DNA of 54,942 bases from Eubacteriales bacterium (GTDB lineage Bacteria > Bacillota > Clostridia > Peptostreptococcales > Anaerovoracaceae), in assembly GCA_028704515.1 (NCBI GenBank), contig JAQWFH010000007.1, positions 1-54,942 on the forward strand. Direction: 5' to 3'. Numbering within the stretch: the first letter of the stretch is position 1; the number at the start of each line of letters is the position of its first letter. Position numbers and translations under genes: made by a program. The notes beneath the pieces were generated by a model, which was not told the origin of the DNA, did not search any database, and saw nothing but the letters and a program-made list of their open reading frames with translations. This document shows, piece after piece, positions 46,801 through 54,789 of this stretch.

Positions 46801-47133
46801 ACTCAACCTAAAACTGTAGGAAGCCTTAGATACGCACTTTTGTGTAAGGAGTCGGGAGCCCTTGCAACACCGTCCTGCCCTTCATCTACAACTAAATATT
46901 TGACTGGTGGCAATGACGATAGTTCTGAGGGAGATACTCTCCCCGCCTATTACTGCCCTCTTCACAATCCTGACGTTGCTCTATATCCTACGGGCCCTAC
47001 AAATCCCGATGATGACGAAGACGAAAACGGAAATGGGAATGGGAATGGGAACGGCAATGGCAATGGTGGTACGAAGCCGCCTGTTGTTGATAACGGTGGC
47101 AATGACGAAGGCACTAAACCCGATTGGCTGTAA
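43822..47133 (+). CDS. Class A penicillin-binding protein (transglycosylase/transpeptidase)
   Basis: The 1103-residue enzyme polymerises and cross-links peptidoglycan. It has an acidic/polar cytoplasmic N-terminus (about 1-148), one transmembrane helix (FIISIGLALCLLLGSYTVFV, about 150-172), a GT51 domain with catalytic Glu in SIEDKTFETHNG (E228) and QQLARNVYL, and a transpeptidase with SAIK (S687, K690), SIN (764-766) and KTG (896-898). The tail is Gly-Asn-rich. The start is a TTG with AGGTGAAGAGG upstream; no earlier ATG fits. It is longer than typical class A proteins owing to the N- and C-terminal extensions. Confidence 0.96.
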   Translation: MSDDFKKNDTSDTDSIDDFFAEFDKISNEFTRSTADETKEASATDSLNDNQKYEPDSSSELPPTPRKMRSDRHAEDKRNKNATGFGGTITKISEKIGNAVNLFVDMIKKQFFTEENVSSDVNSEKGIHMKTSTKRSKKKYTLNKKQFVKFIISIGLALCLLLGSYTVFVIVTAPEINPDTIYSLLSESSLIYDDQENMVDTVGSSETRTNIEYEDLPQDMIDSIISIEDKTFETHNGFNVIRIFGAIKDSIVTRSQIGGTSTVTQQLARNVYLKEDATKRSLKRKIAEAYYTVLIEKALTKEQIMEAYLNTIYLGFNSYGVQMASQAYFSKDVDELDLIECAAIASLPKAPHSYALVKTLAPADVDPDNDVILFTGNDYTYVYNGEKSEARRTRTLENMYEYGLITEQEKNDALEEDLFEHMNINTNNLAQASSYFSDYTISSVLQDLVDYNNMDEQEAKDLVYGGGLKIYTTMDSKAQKIVETEFAKNSNFPTVAHISKDSSGNVLGKNGKVLLYSYNNYFDEQGNFIFNDSEYKWMPNGDLKLYSGKRLNFYNVQGSSGKTTTQLNFKNMYIIENNVFYSIEGGAVLLPEGYTSKDKDGNAIVDSDFFDKDEFETGPQQFFKKGDSGNIYVDNSHYSLEQKVVQPQGAMVITDYKNGHIKAMAGGRNTIGEKLFNRANSTRQPGSAIKPITVYGAALQQSAELLEGGSSPKFSTSGNMYGDFFTAASIIEDAPLVINGKVWPKNWYSGYRGLQTLRTSVEQSINVNAVKVLMEVGPSYASKYAEKLGISTIVKSGSSNDMNAAALALGGMTEGISPLELTSAYGTYPNGGTYIEPIIYTKVTNQRGDILLEKTAVSYDAVDPGVAFIMTDILRTTVTNGIAGKAAIGSQPVGGKTGTTTDNYDAWFAGFTPQYSAALWIGNDVNIELSTGSSAAAGLWSKIMRQVSAGKSGSFPSSPSNVISVTVDTKTGKLPGASTVEGASTRSEYFISGTQPKTVGSLRYALLCKESGALATPSCPSSTTKYLTGGNDDSSEGDTLPAYYCPLHNPDVALYPTGPTNPDDDEDENGNGNGNGNGNGNGGTKPPVVDNGGNDEGTKPDWL
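47026..47067 (+). repeat. In-frame hexanucleotide repeat in the PBP gene
   Basis: Seven consecutive AAY-GGN codon pairs encode an (Asn-Gly)7 tract near the C-terminus of the penicillin-binding protein. The units differ at third positions but are near-identical in places, so slippage in units of 6 bp would keep the frame. Confidence 0.8.
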
Positions 47134-47164
47134 ATAACACAAGAATATTGAATTGAAATTAAAA

Positions 47165-47206
47165 TGACCCCAATAGGTTAGACTTTTGTCTTACTTATTG
47201 GGGTCA
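47165..47206. repeat. Near-perfect 42-nt palindrome, IS-end-like miniature element or terminator
   Basis: Two 19-nt arms (47165-47183 and 47188-47206) around a TTTT loop pair with one G-T pair and one mismatch. Each arm reads TGACCCCAATA followed by a variant of GTTAGAC, which resembles terminal repeats of IS3-family elements set head to head. No flanking duplication is evident. On the minus strand a T-rich stretch follows, so it could also serve as a convergent terminator between the penicillin-binding protein gene and the DHHW gene. Confidence 0.6.
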
Positions 47207-47274
47207 ACTAATTAAGCACTATTCTTTTATGCCTATTCTCAGGCGGTAAATCCTTCATGCCCTGGCTTTAAGCC

Positions 47275-48429
47275 CTATCTCATAAGGTATACTAAATTAT
47301 TATCATTGGAAAGCGTCTGTATATTGTATAAAAACAGCATATCGGTAATTTCATATTGCTCTATAAGCTTGTCGGGCGAGTTTCTGTAATATCTCATGTC
47401 TATAACTACAATCTCATCAAAATGTGATGTGAGGAACGGCGCAAAGCAATTACCGTAAGAATCCTTTATAAACATTAATCTCCTGCCTGTATTTGCCTCA
47501 CTTGTTATGATCGTAACAGGATTGTTCCCAGATAAGAAATATGAGTATTTATCCTTTATGTTAAGTTGCTTTTCATCGTATAAAGATGTTAGGGATGATT
47601 TTTCGTTCAGCTTTGCATCTAAAACAGTCATGGAAGCATTTTGCAAAGCGGGATTGTCAAAGCGATACATGCTGTCGGGCTTTATAAATGGCAACGGTGC
47701 TTTTGAATAAGATGTACCGAAAAAGTCATCGGAAACATTCACTTCATTAAAATCATCTCTTTCATATTCATTCATCCCGATATTTTCTATCCACCCCGCA
47801 TAAGCGTAATACGCGCCGAGGGTTGTCCAGTGGTGATCCGTTCTGTAATATATATACTCGTCAACATGCTTTGAAAGGGCGTGAGTTGCGTCACAAAGCG
47901 AGATTTCGGATTCTTGACGTAATGTATCCATCGCCGCTTTTTCGTCCGGTAAAACCTTTACTACATTATTTTTCAGGTGCTTCTGCATTATACTTGCGGA
48001 TGTAGGCGCTACAAGAAGTGAAATCTCCAAAGCCCCGTCGTCATACTTTTCGGAATATGTATTAATATATTCTATGTTTTTTTTAAGCTGCCTTTTATTT
48101 ATCTCGTCCTTTTGAAAAAGCCAACCGTTTCTACCAAAATATACATTTCCGTTATCGTATCTACCAAGGAGCTTATCTACTCCGGTCTTTGCCCTCATCC
48201 ATGAATCCCTGCTGGGAAACTGATCCTGCGCATATGTCTCAAAGCTTTTTCCAAAACCACCGTCTATAATACTTTCGGGCGTTGCTTTCGGTATTGCCTG
48301 TAAATCTCTGTTTTCAACCTCGGAAAACGCCTTATCAGGCATTAAAAATGAAGCTGCAAATATGCCCCCTATTATTGCGCAGAATATTGCCGTAAATATT
48401 AAATTATGGGTTTTATTACTTATTTTCAT
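47275..48429 (-). CDS. DHHW-family (AlgX/SGNH-like) polysaccharide O-acetylation protein
   Basis: The 384-residue protein has an N-terminal membrane anchor (LIFTAIFCAIIGGIFAASFL) and an extracellular SGNH/AlgX-like domain with YYRTDHHWTTLGAYYAY near 195 and FIKDSYGNCFAPF near 330. DHHW proteins work with an MBOAT partner to O-acetylate an exported polymer; the MBOAT gene is 11 bp upstream. AGAGGAT precedes the ATG. Last gene of the operon that begins at 51324. Confidence 0.88.
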   Translation of the reverse strand: MKISNKTHNLIFTAIFCAIIGGIFAASFLMPDKAFSEVENRDLQAIPKATPESIIDGGFGKSFETYAQDQFPSRDSWMRAKTGVDKLLGRYDNGNVYFGRNGWLFQKDEINKRQLKKNIEYINTYSEKYDDGALEISLLVAPTSASIMQKHLKNNVVKVLPDEKAAMDTLRQESEISLCDATHALSKHVDEYIYYRTDHHWTTLGAYYAYAGWIENIGMNEYERDDFNEVNVSDDFFGTSYSKAPLPFIKPDSMYRFDNPALQNASMTVLDAKLNEKSSLTSLYDEKQLNIKDKYSYFLSGNNPVTIITSEANTGRRLMFIKDSYGNCFAPFLTSHFDEIVVIDMRYYRNSPDKLIEQYEITDMLFLYNIQTLSNDNNLVYLMR

Positions 48430-48440
48430 AAATCAATCCT

Positions 48441-49799
48441 CTAAAATCTGAAATATAAAAACGGATTGTATGTTGACGACATTATGAAGCATATGCTCAG
48501 TATCAAGAGCAATGTTAACGCAATAATGCCGTTCGGCCTTATGTTCTCGGATTTTTCGCTTGAAAATATAAAGGCCGCTAAAATAAAGATGAAATTACTT
48601 CCGAGAAGATATAGGCTGTCCGCCCCTAAAATACCGCCGCCGCCCAATCCGAACATAGCGCCTAGGTATCCAAAAATCCCCGACACGCTGTCAATACAAA
48701 AGATTACCCAGCTTATAATCACTAGCAGCATCGTGTATATATGTCTGACCGCATTACTTTGCCTTTCGATCCATTTTAACAAGAACATCTTCTCTGCAAT
48801 TAAAATTATTGCGAAATAAAAGCCCCAAAATACAAAATTCCAGCTTGCACCGTGCCACAGCCCTGTTAGAATCCAGACAACAAGAATATTTCTTATTTGT
48901 ATAGCAAGGCCTTTGCGATTGCCACCAAGGGGAATGTAAACATAATCTCTGAACCATGAACTGAGCGACATGTGCCAACGCCTCCAAAACTCGGTTATGG
49001 ATTTTGAAGAATACGGGAAACGAAAATTTTCATTGTATTTGAAACCGAATATTCGTCCCAGCCCTATCGCCATATCGGAATATCCCGAAAAGTCAAAGTA
49101 GATTTGGAATGTAAATGCCACTATGCCTATCCACGCCGAAGCCATGGAAAGCGAGCCTGGCTCCGTTGCTATGACTTGATTCCAAATGAGTCCCATATTG
49201 TTAGCTATAAGAACCTTTTTCGCAAGCCCTATTATAAATCTCTTTGAGCCGGCCACAAAGTCATCAAGGGTATGCTCTCTGTAAATAAAGCTTCTTTCTA
49301 CAGTTTGCAATCTTACGATAGGGCCTGCAACCAATTGAGGGAAAAGTGCAATATATGCTGCGAAATTTATAAAGTTTCTTTGCGGTGAGACTTCATCTTT
49401 ATAAAGATCTATAAGATAGGACATCGCCTGAAATGTATAAAACGAAATCCCTATCGGGAGAGGTAATTCCATTATATTTATCGATGTGCCCAAAATAGAA
49501 TTTACGGTGTTTATCGCAAAGTCAGCATATTTAAAGAATCCGAGAATTGCTAAATTTACCACAATCGCAAGAGCAAGCACTTTCTTTTTACCGTCCACTC
49601 TACACAGTAATTCACCCATCGCATAGTTTGCAATTATTGAGAAAATCATCAGAAATATGTATACCGGCTCTCCCCACGCATAGAAAAAAAGGCTCGAAAT
49701 CAGGAGAATTATATTTTTCATCCTAAAAGGAGCCAAATAATATAGCGCAATTGTTATAGGTAAAAAGTAAAATAAAAACGTTATACTACTGAATACCAT
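48441..49799 (-). CDS. MBOAT-family O-acyltransferase (AlgI/DltB type)
   Basis: The 452-residue membrane enzyme has about 11 helices and the MBOAT signature: PIGISFYTFQAMSYLIDLY near 115, FWRRWHMSLSSWFRDYVYIP near 255 and the catalytic His in TGLWHGASWNF near 315. It passes acetyl groups across the membrane to the DHHW partner. AAGGAG lies 9 nt before the ATG. Genes upstream are the DUF4358 lipoprotein and SGNH hydrolase. Confidence 0.95.
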   Translation of the reverse strand: MVFSSITFLFYFLPITIALYYLAPFRMKNIILLISSLFFYAWGEPVYIFLMIFSIIANYAMGELLCRVDGKKKVLALAIVVNLAILGFFKYADFAINTVNSILGTSINIMELPLPIGISFYTFQAMSYLIDLYKDEVSPQRNFINFAAYIALFPQLVAGPIVRLQTVERSFIYREHTLDDFVAGSKRFIIGLAKKVLIANNMGLIWNQVIATEPGSLSMASAWIGIVAFTFQIYFDFSGYSDMAIGLGRIFGFKYNENFRFPYSSKSITEFWRRWHMSLSSWFRDYVYIPLGGNRKGLAIQIRNILVVWILTGLWHGASWNFVFWGFYFAIILIAEKMFLLKWIERQSNAVRHIYTMLLVIISWVIFCIDSVSGIFGYLGAMFGLGGGGILGADSLYLLGSNFIFILAAFIFSSEKSENIRPNGIIALTLLLILSICFIMSSTYNPFLYFRF

Positions 49800-49837
49800 C
49801 TATGTACTCTCCTTGTTACTGCCTATTTTTTATTCTG

Positions 49838-50329
49838 CTATTCCTTAGATACATAATCTTCAAGCACACTTTCAGCCTGAGCTTTATCATCACAAACTAC
49901 GAATACAATACAATTCCCGACCTGCCTTACAAGCGGGTCCTGCAGCTTTGTAAGCTCTCCTGGGACATAGTTCGTAAATCCATCTCGCTGATTTTCTGTT
50001 CTGTCGTTTATTCCTTCCGCTATCTTGTCAAACTGCTCGTCGGTCACTGCAGAAAACACCGCGATTTCCTCGGCCGTTGCACCTGTACTTGCATAAACCT
50101 CAACCGTTTCAAAGCTTTCAGAGTCTAAATTGTAAAGCTCCGCTGCAAGGAGATCGTCAATCTTATCCATCGTATCTTTAAAGGTTATATTTTGCGCAAG
50201 ATGCATTGCAAGCTCTTCACTATCAAATATCTGTCCATTTTGAATGGTTTTTTCGCCCGAATCCGTACATGCAGGCATTGTAGCCATAATAATAATCGCA
50301 ATAATGTATAAAAATAATTTCTTTCTCAT
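49838..50329 (-). CDS. DUF4358 lipoprotein
   Basis: The 163-residue product has a lipoprotein signal (hydrophobic stretch, lipobox TMPAC with Cys lipidated) and a DUF4358-type domain (AVTDEQFDKIAEGINDRTEN, LQDPLVRQVGNCIVFVVCDD). Function unknown, but it is recurrent beside MBOAT/DHHW pairs. The ATG at 50329 has GGGAGGGG upstream, which sets the start; an in-frame TTG at 50344 overlaps that site. Confidence 0.82.
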   Translation of the reverse strand: MRKKLFLYIIAIIIMATMPACTDSGEKTIQNGQIFDSEELAMHLAQNITFKDTMDKIDDLLAAELYNLDSESFETVEVYASTGATAEEIAVFSAVTDEQFDKIAEGINDRTENQRDGFTNYVPGELTKLQDPLVRQVGNCIVFVVCDDKAQAESVLEDYVSKE

Positions 50330-50353
50330 TATTTCCCCTCCCAATTAATATCG

Positions 50354-51121
50354 TTATGAAATTTCTGCAAGATATTTTGCCCATATCTTACAATACTTAC
50401 TGTTTAGATGTATTCCGTCTGTTGTAGAATCGGGTTTGAGTGCCCCGCTCTCATCAACAAGAGGCTCAGAAGCGTTTACATATACAACGTCCTTTGATTG
50501 CGCGAGCTTTACGAGATTTGTATTGTACCAATATATCTGTTCATTGTTATTGGTTCTGTCCCTTGATGATCTTTCTTTCGTAACCGGTAGTAATGCCTGA
50601 ATATAAATTTGAGCATCAGGCTGAGATGTCTTTACTGCATCTATAAGAGCTCCGTATTCTGAAATAAAATTTTCAATATGTACCCATCCAAGCTCGTTAA
50701 GTCCAAATCCTATGTATACCTTTTCAAAGCTGTTGCCATCCAAAACCTCATAAATGGACTGCTCTGCTCCTTGCGCCTTTATCTTTTCCCCGGATACAAT
50801 TTTATCGACGGTCATTGATTTTGCGCAGAAAAATATCGCATTGTTGACACCCGAATACAGTTTAAACCCTTCTGTCCTCGAGTCTCCTATAAATAGGCTG
50901 TTTTTAAACACGGCATATTCTTCATCCGTATCCAAGGGCACCGGAAGATCAGGTTGCGCGAGCGGCTTTGCTTCGTTGTTTGTCTGCACATCTTGCTCCG
51001 GAATATTTGAAACAGGCTTATCCTCTGTTTTGAAGTCATAAACAACGAATATGGCAATGACCGCAATAAAAAATATTGCGGTCATTGCCATTATAAGTGA
51101 TTTTTTTTTCTTGTTCATCAT
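50354..51121 (-). CDS. SGNH/GDSL-family hydrolase, membrane-anchored
   Basis: The 255-residue protein has an N-terminal anchor (about 8-28), a Pro/Asp linker and an SGNH domain: FIGDSRTEG (nucleophile S81), the Asn block GFGLNELGW and C-terminal TTDGIHLN (D235, H238). It probably removes or transfers acyl groups on the exported polymer. It lies between the lipoprotein gene and the small membrane peptide gene. Confidence 0.88.
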   Translation of the reverse strand: MMNKKKKSLIMAMTAIFFIAVIAIFVVYDFKTEDKPVSNIPEQDVQTNNEAKPLAQPDLPVPLDTDEEYAVFKNSLFIGDSRTEGFKLYSGVNNAIFFCAKSMTVDKIVSGEKIKAQGAEQSIYEVLDGNSFEKVYIGFGLNELGWVHIENFISEYGALIDAVKTSQPDAQIYIQALLPVTKERSSRDRTNNNEQIYWYNTNLVKLAQSKDVVYVNASEPLVDESGALKPDSTTDGIHLNSKYCKIWAKYLAEIS

Positions 51122-51150
51122 CTCAGCAAGCCTTTATCCTATATGATTCT

Positions 51151-51324
51151 TTAGTATTTCTTTGGTACTCGTGCCAACAAAAATGCCCCAACCCCTGCAA
51201 TTAGACCAATGATTGCAAGCTTGCCAGCCTTTTTTCCGGTCATGTGCTTTGGAGCTGGTGTCAGATCGTCGGAAAATTTCTTCTTCTTTTTCGGTACTGA
51301 CGCATAAAAGTGTTCTTTTTTCAT
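51151..51324 (-). CDS. Small membrane protein, 57 residues, first gene of the O-acylation operon
   Basis: The product has a basic, Lys-rich N-terminal half (KKKKKFSDDLTPAPKHM, then TGKKAGK) and one hydrophobic helix (LAIIGLIAGVGAFLLA), ending RVPKKY. I recognise no family. AAAGGGAAA precedes the ATG; a sigma-A-type promoter lies at 51494-51522. It is 29 bp before the SGNH gene on the same strand, so likely a small partner of that system. Confidence 0.65.
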   Translation of the reverse strand: MKKEHFYASVPKKKKKFSDDLTPAPKHMTGKKAGKLAIIGLIAGVGAFLLARVPKKY

Positions 51325-51493
51325 TGTTTTCCCTTTCTTTGTAATTTACACCCGGTTAGAGTGATAAATTTAGTTGTTGCAAAAATAAGGTACCTTGTCC
51401 GATTTCCGTATGCGTGCCCATGCAAATACCCTTTTGCAATTCTTCAAAGGTTTCTACATATATCTCCAATATCAGTCCTGTTTTCTTCCATTA

Positions 51494-51522
51494 ATTATAC
51501 TATTTTATTGCGGTTTTTCCAA
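51494..51522 (-). promoter_or_regulatory. Sigma-A promoter of the O-acylation operon
   Basis: On the minus strand TTGGAA is followed after 17 nt by TATAAT. The transcript would carry a leader of about 165 nt before the 57-residue peptide gene. The 328-bp gap between 51325 and 51652 holds this promoter, a 37-codon open frame (51356-51469) and the spoVA terminator. Confidence 0.65.
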
Positions 51523-51597
51523 CAGGGTTTTTATGGAACCGTATATTTATTTTATTTAGGTCGGCAATGCAATACGAGTGCTAATTAAATTTACCAT

Positions 51598-51629
51598 AAA
51601 AACAGACACAGTGCAACAAATACACTGCG
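51598..51629 (-). terminator. Terminator of the spoVA operon
   Basis: CGCAGTG and CACTGTG form a 7-bp stem with one G-U pair on the minus strand, followed by TCTGTTTTTA. It starts about 24 bp beyond the spoVAE stop. Confidence 0.6.
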
Positions 51630-51652
51630 TATGAGTTTAATTATTTTGACTT

Positions 51653-52006
51653 CTACCTTAATGATTTTGGATTGAATAAAACAGCAACCAAATATCCAAA
51701 TACTATTGCTGCAGTTATACCTGCCGCTGTAGACGTGAGCGCACCCGTTATTGCTCCTAAAATCCCGTTGGATGCTCCTTCAATTGCACCCTTTGCTAAA
51801 GAATATCCAAATCCCGGAAGTGGTACAGTTGCGCCGCTACCGGCAAAATCCACAAGTGGCTGGTACAAGTTAAATGCCTGTAAGATTACCCCGGATACCA
51901 CAAATATAACAAGTACTCTGGGGCCAGTAAGCTTCGTTGCATCTAGTAACACCTGTCCTATCGCACAGACGATACCTCCTATAAGAAATGCGTAAACATA
52001 ATCCAT
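51653..52006 (-). CDS. spoVAE: Stage V sporulation protein AE (SpoVAEb type)
   Basis: The 117-residue protein has about four hydrophobic helices and the block LPGFGYSLAKGAIEG typical of SpoVAE. It belongs to the inner-spore-membrane channel that moves dipicolinic acid. It is the last gene of spoVAC-D-E, 17 bp after spoVAD. Confidence 0.95.
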   Translation of the reverse strand: MDYVYAFLIGGIVCAIGQVLLDATKLTGPRVLVIFVVSGVILQAFNLYQPLVDFAGSGATVPLPGFGYSLAKGAIEGASNGILGAITGALTSTAAGITAAIVFGYLVAVLFNPKSLR

Positions 52007-52023
52007 TGCATATACTTCCTCCT

Positions 52024-53076
52024 TTACGATGTTTCTATTGCAATCGCATGAGCTATTCCCGGTATACTTTCTCCTTGAAACGGGCTTATTGTCGATAGCA
52101 TTGCTCCCGTAGATACGATGAGGGCTCTGTTGAAAATTCCTGCTCTCATTTTTTTGAAAAGATATCCGGTAAATACGCTTGCTGAGCAGCCGCAGCCCGA
52201 CCCACCTCCGTGCACATCCTCACTCTCTCTATAATAGAGCATTGTGCCACAATCATCGTAGCACAAATGCATCTTCTTCATGTTCAGCCCGGCATCGGCA
52301 AATAAATCTAAAGCTATTTCTTTTCCGATATATCCCAAGTCACCTGTGAGGATTATATCGTAATCATCCGGAGTCCTGCCTGTATCCTCAAAATGATTGA
52401 GTATTGTATCAACTGCAGCCGGTACCATAGCCGCTCCCATTTGGTTAGAATCTTTCATCCCCGTGTCTATAATCTTTCCAACCGTCCCGTGTGTTATAAA
52501 TATTTCTTTCGGTATAGGTATAAGTGTTTCGTTTGATTTACAAGGATTTTTTGAAATAACTGCCGCTCCCGAGGCCGTAGCCGTCCATTGCGCCGAAGGA
52601 GGCTTTTGATTTCCATGTTCAAGTGGCATCCTGAACTGTCTTTCCGCTGTACAATAATGGCTAGAAGCCGCACAAACGACATTCTCTGCAAATTCACCGT
52701 CAACAATTATTGAGCTCATAAGCATGCTTAGTGTCATAGTCGAACAAGCGCCGTAGAGACCTATAAAAGGAACACCGATATCCCTGGCACTGAAAGAGCT
52801 GGACATAAGCTGATTTAAAAGATCACCCGTCAACATTACCTCTATGTTCTTTTTTTCAAGACCGGCCTTACGAATTGCCGTCATAATGGAATTTTCCATC
52901 ATTCTGCTTTCCGCTTTTTCCCAAGTATTTTCACCATAAGTGTCATCTTCTAGAATTGTATCAAAATACTCCTTTAATGGACCTTGCCCCTCCTTTGTTC
53001 CAACAACCGCACATTCTCCGGTAATGACAGGTTTATTGCGGAACACAAATGTCTGCTTACCTATCTTGTTTTTCAA
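52024..53076 (-). CDS. spoVAD: Stage V sporulation protein AD
   Basis: SpoVAD binds dipicolinic acid in the spore channel complex; it has a thiolase-like fold. The 350-residue product starts LKNKIGKQTFVF and carries FIGLYGACSTMTLSMLM, VCAASSHYCTAERQFR and GGSGCGCSASVFTGYLF. The start is a TTG overlapping the spoVAC stop (TTGA), with GGGAGGT 5 nt upstream; this sets the start. The reading frame extends 20 codons upstream without a good start. Confidence 0.95.
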   Translation of the reverse strand: MKNKIGKQTFVFRNKPVITGECAVVGTKEGQGPLKEYFDTILEDDTYGENTWEKAESRMMENSIMTAIRKAGLEKKNIEVMLTGDLLNQLMSSSFSARDIGVPFIGLYGACSTMTLSMLMSSIIVDGEFAENVVCAASSHYCTAERQFRMPLEHGNQKPPSAQWTATASGAAVISKNPCKSNETLIPIPKEIFITHGTVGKIIDTGMKDSNQMGAAMVPAAVDTILNHFEDTGRTPDDYDIILTGDLGYIGKEIALDLFADAGLNMKKMHLCYDDCGTMLYYRESEDVHGGGSGCGCSASVFTGYLFKKMRAGIFNRALIVSTGAMLSTISPFQGESIPGIAHAIAIETS

Positions 53077-53543
53077 CGCATACCTCCCATAAACCAATAT
53101 ATTATTCCCACTAAAGCGGCGGATGATATTCCGCACACCAATACAGGTCCTGCAAGGCTGAAGAGCTTGCCTCCCACTCCGAGGACAATTCCCTCTTTTT
53201 TATATTCAATTGCAGGTGCAACCATTGAATTTGCAAACCCGGTAATCGGAACTATTACTCCGGCCCCTACAACCTTTGCTATGGTATCAAACCATCCAAG
53301 CCCTGTAAGAAGCTGTGCTGAGCATATCAATATTATCGTAAGCAGTGCTGCGGCATCCTTTTCTTCCCATCCCGATGCCATAATCCTATTTTGTATAAGC
53401 ATTGCTATAACGCACAAAAGCCCTCCGGCAATAAATGCTTTGACGCAATTGTAAAAATATCTGGGTTTTGGTGTAAAAGTCATAGCGTATTTTTCATATG
53501 CCTTTGCCACTTCTTTTCCCGGTGTTCCTTTTGACTTGCTCAT
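53073..53543 (-). CDS. spoVAC: Stage V sporulation protein AC
   Basis: SpoVAC is the mechanosensitive membrane component of the DPA channel. The 156-residue protein has a polar N-terminus (KGTPGKEVAKAYEKYAMTFT) and about four to five helices, with GFANSMVAPAIEYKKEG as a family block. GGAGGT precedes the ATG. Upstream on the minus strand, TGAATT and CAAAAATA spaced by about 17 nt could be a forespore-type promoter, but the match is loose. Confidence 0.95.
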   Translation of the reverse strand: MSKSKGTPGKEVAKAYEKYAMTFTPKPRYFYNCVKAFIAGGLLCVIAMLIQNRIMASGWEEKDAAALLTIILICSAQLLTGLGWFDTIAKVVGAGVIVPITGFANSMVAPAIEYKKEGIVLGVGGKLFSLAGPVLVCGISSAALVGIIYWFMGGMR

Positions 53544-53661
53544 AATTATTACCTCCGCGGAAATTGTTATGTTCTCTATTTTTGCACAATTAGACTTTAA
53601 AAATTCATAAATGTGTGTAATAATAATATGGAAAGAAAAAAATTAGACTGGAAAATACTTT

Positions 53662-54264
53662 GTGAATTTAATGTTGAATAAAAAATTTAATACTGTCATT
53701 CTCGCATCGGCATCGCCTCGAAGATTGGATATACTACAAAGTGCATCTATAAATCCTACGATTATCATTCCCAAATGCACCGAAATCCTTCCGGAAAATA
53801 TTGAAATGCAAGACGCAGTAATGTTTCTTGCATTAAAAAAAGCCCTTTGGGCTGAAGAATATATAAAAGAAAAAGAGCTTGAGTATAAGAAATCACTGAT
53901 TATTGCAGCCGACACTGTGGTTTACTATAATAAGATTATTGGAAAGCCAAAAGATAAATCGGATGCCTTTGATATTCTTAACACGCTACGCTCAAATGTT
54001 CATTATGTTGCGACAGGCGTTGCTCTCATAAATACTCTCTCCTATGAAAAACGGGGCTTTTGCGATGTTACAAAGGTGTTTTTCAAGGACTATTCCGATG
54101 AAGAGCTCAAAGCTTATCTCGAGACTGATGAGCCCTACGACAAAGCTGGTGCGTATGCCATTCAAGGCACATTTTCAAAATATATAGATCATATTGAGGG
54201 AGATCTGAACAATGTAATCGGACTACCCCTTTATAAAACACTAGAAGAAATTAACAAGCTTTGA
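53662..54264 (+). CDS. maf: Maf-family nucleoside triphosphate pyrophosphatase
   Basis: Maf hydrolyses non-canonical or methylated NTPs such as dTTP/UTP analogues and affects septation. The 200-residue protein has LASASPRRLDIL at the N-terminus, IAADTVVYYNKIIGKPKD, and GAYAIQGTFSKYI near the C-terminus. The start is either the GTG at 53662 (GGAAA 7 nt upstream) or the ATG at 53671; no strong ribosome site decides this. The Nudix gene follows 12 bp later. Confidence 0.95.
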   Translation: MNLMLNKKFNTVILASASPRRLDILQSASINPTIIIPKCTEILPENIEMQDAVMFLALKKALWAEEYIKEKELEYKKSLIIAADTVVYYNKIIGKPKDKSDAFDILNTLRSNVHYVATGVALINTLSYEKRGFCDVTKVFFKDYSDEELKAYLETDEPYDKAGAYAIQGTFSKYIDHIEGDLNNVIGLPLYKTLEEINKL

Positions 54265-54276
54265 AAGGAATCCGAC

Positions 54277-54789
54277 ATGGAATATTGGGATGTATACGAC
54301 AGAAACGGTGTATTTACGGGAAGAAAGCTTCTCAAAGGAAGCGTGTTCGGTAAAAATGAATATCATTTTGCAGTAGAAGCGTGGCTAATCAATGACAACA
54401 ATGAGCTTCTAATACAGCAGAGAAGCTACGAATGCGAGCTTCTGCCAGGCCATTGGGCCCTCACTACCGGTCGTATCACATCAGGAGAGGACACCGTAAA
54501 CGGCTGCATAAGAGAAGTAAAGGAAGAACTCGGCATCGACATAACCTCAAACGACATGCGTCATCTTGCCAGATTTGTAAGGGACGAAAATCATATAATA
54601 TGGGATATCTTTCTTATCAAAAGCAATACTCCCATACACGAAATGTCCTTACAGAAGAGCGAAGTTATTGGCGCTAAATGGGTTTCTATAACAGAATTTA
54701 AATCTTTGATTAACCAAAATAATGTCTTTGTTTATTCTGAAATTGAAGACATTGTGGTAAAAATAGAAAACCTTATTGCAGTCGAGTAA
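54277..54789 (+). CDS. Nudix hydrolase
   Basis: The 170-residue protein has a perfect Nudix box (GRITSGED, then REVKEELGI; G-x5-E-x7-RE-x2-EE-x-GI). The N-terminal EYWDVYDRNGVFTGRKL and YHFAVEAWLIN resemble the IPP-isomerase-like branch. Substrate unknown. AAAGGA precedes the ATG. Co-transcribed with maf and followed by a terminator. Confidence 0.92.
   Translation: MEYWDVYDRNGVFTGRKLLKGSVFGKNEYHFAVEAWLINDNNELLIQQRSYECELLPGHWALTTGRITSGEDTVNGCIREVKEELGIDITSNDMRHLARFVRDENHIIWDIFLIKSNTPIHEMSLQKSEVIGAKWVSITEFKSLINQNNVFVYSEIEDIVVKIENLIAVE

Noticed and set aside
52984..53454. Plus-strand open frame of 156 codons
   Set aside because: Antisense to spoVAC/spoVAD, both of which are secure.
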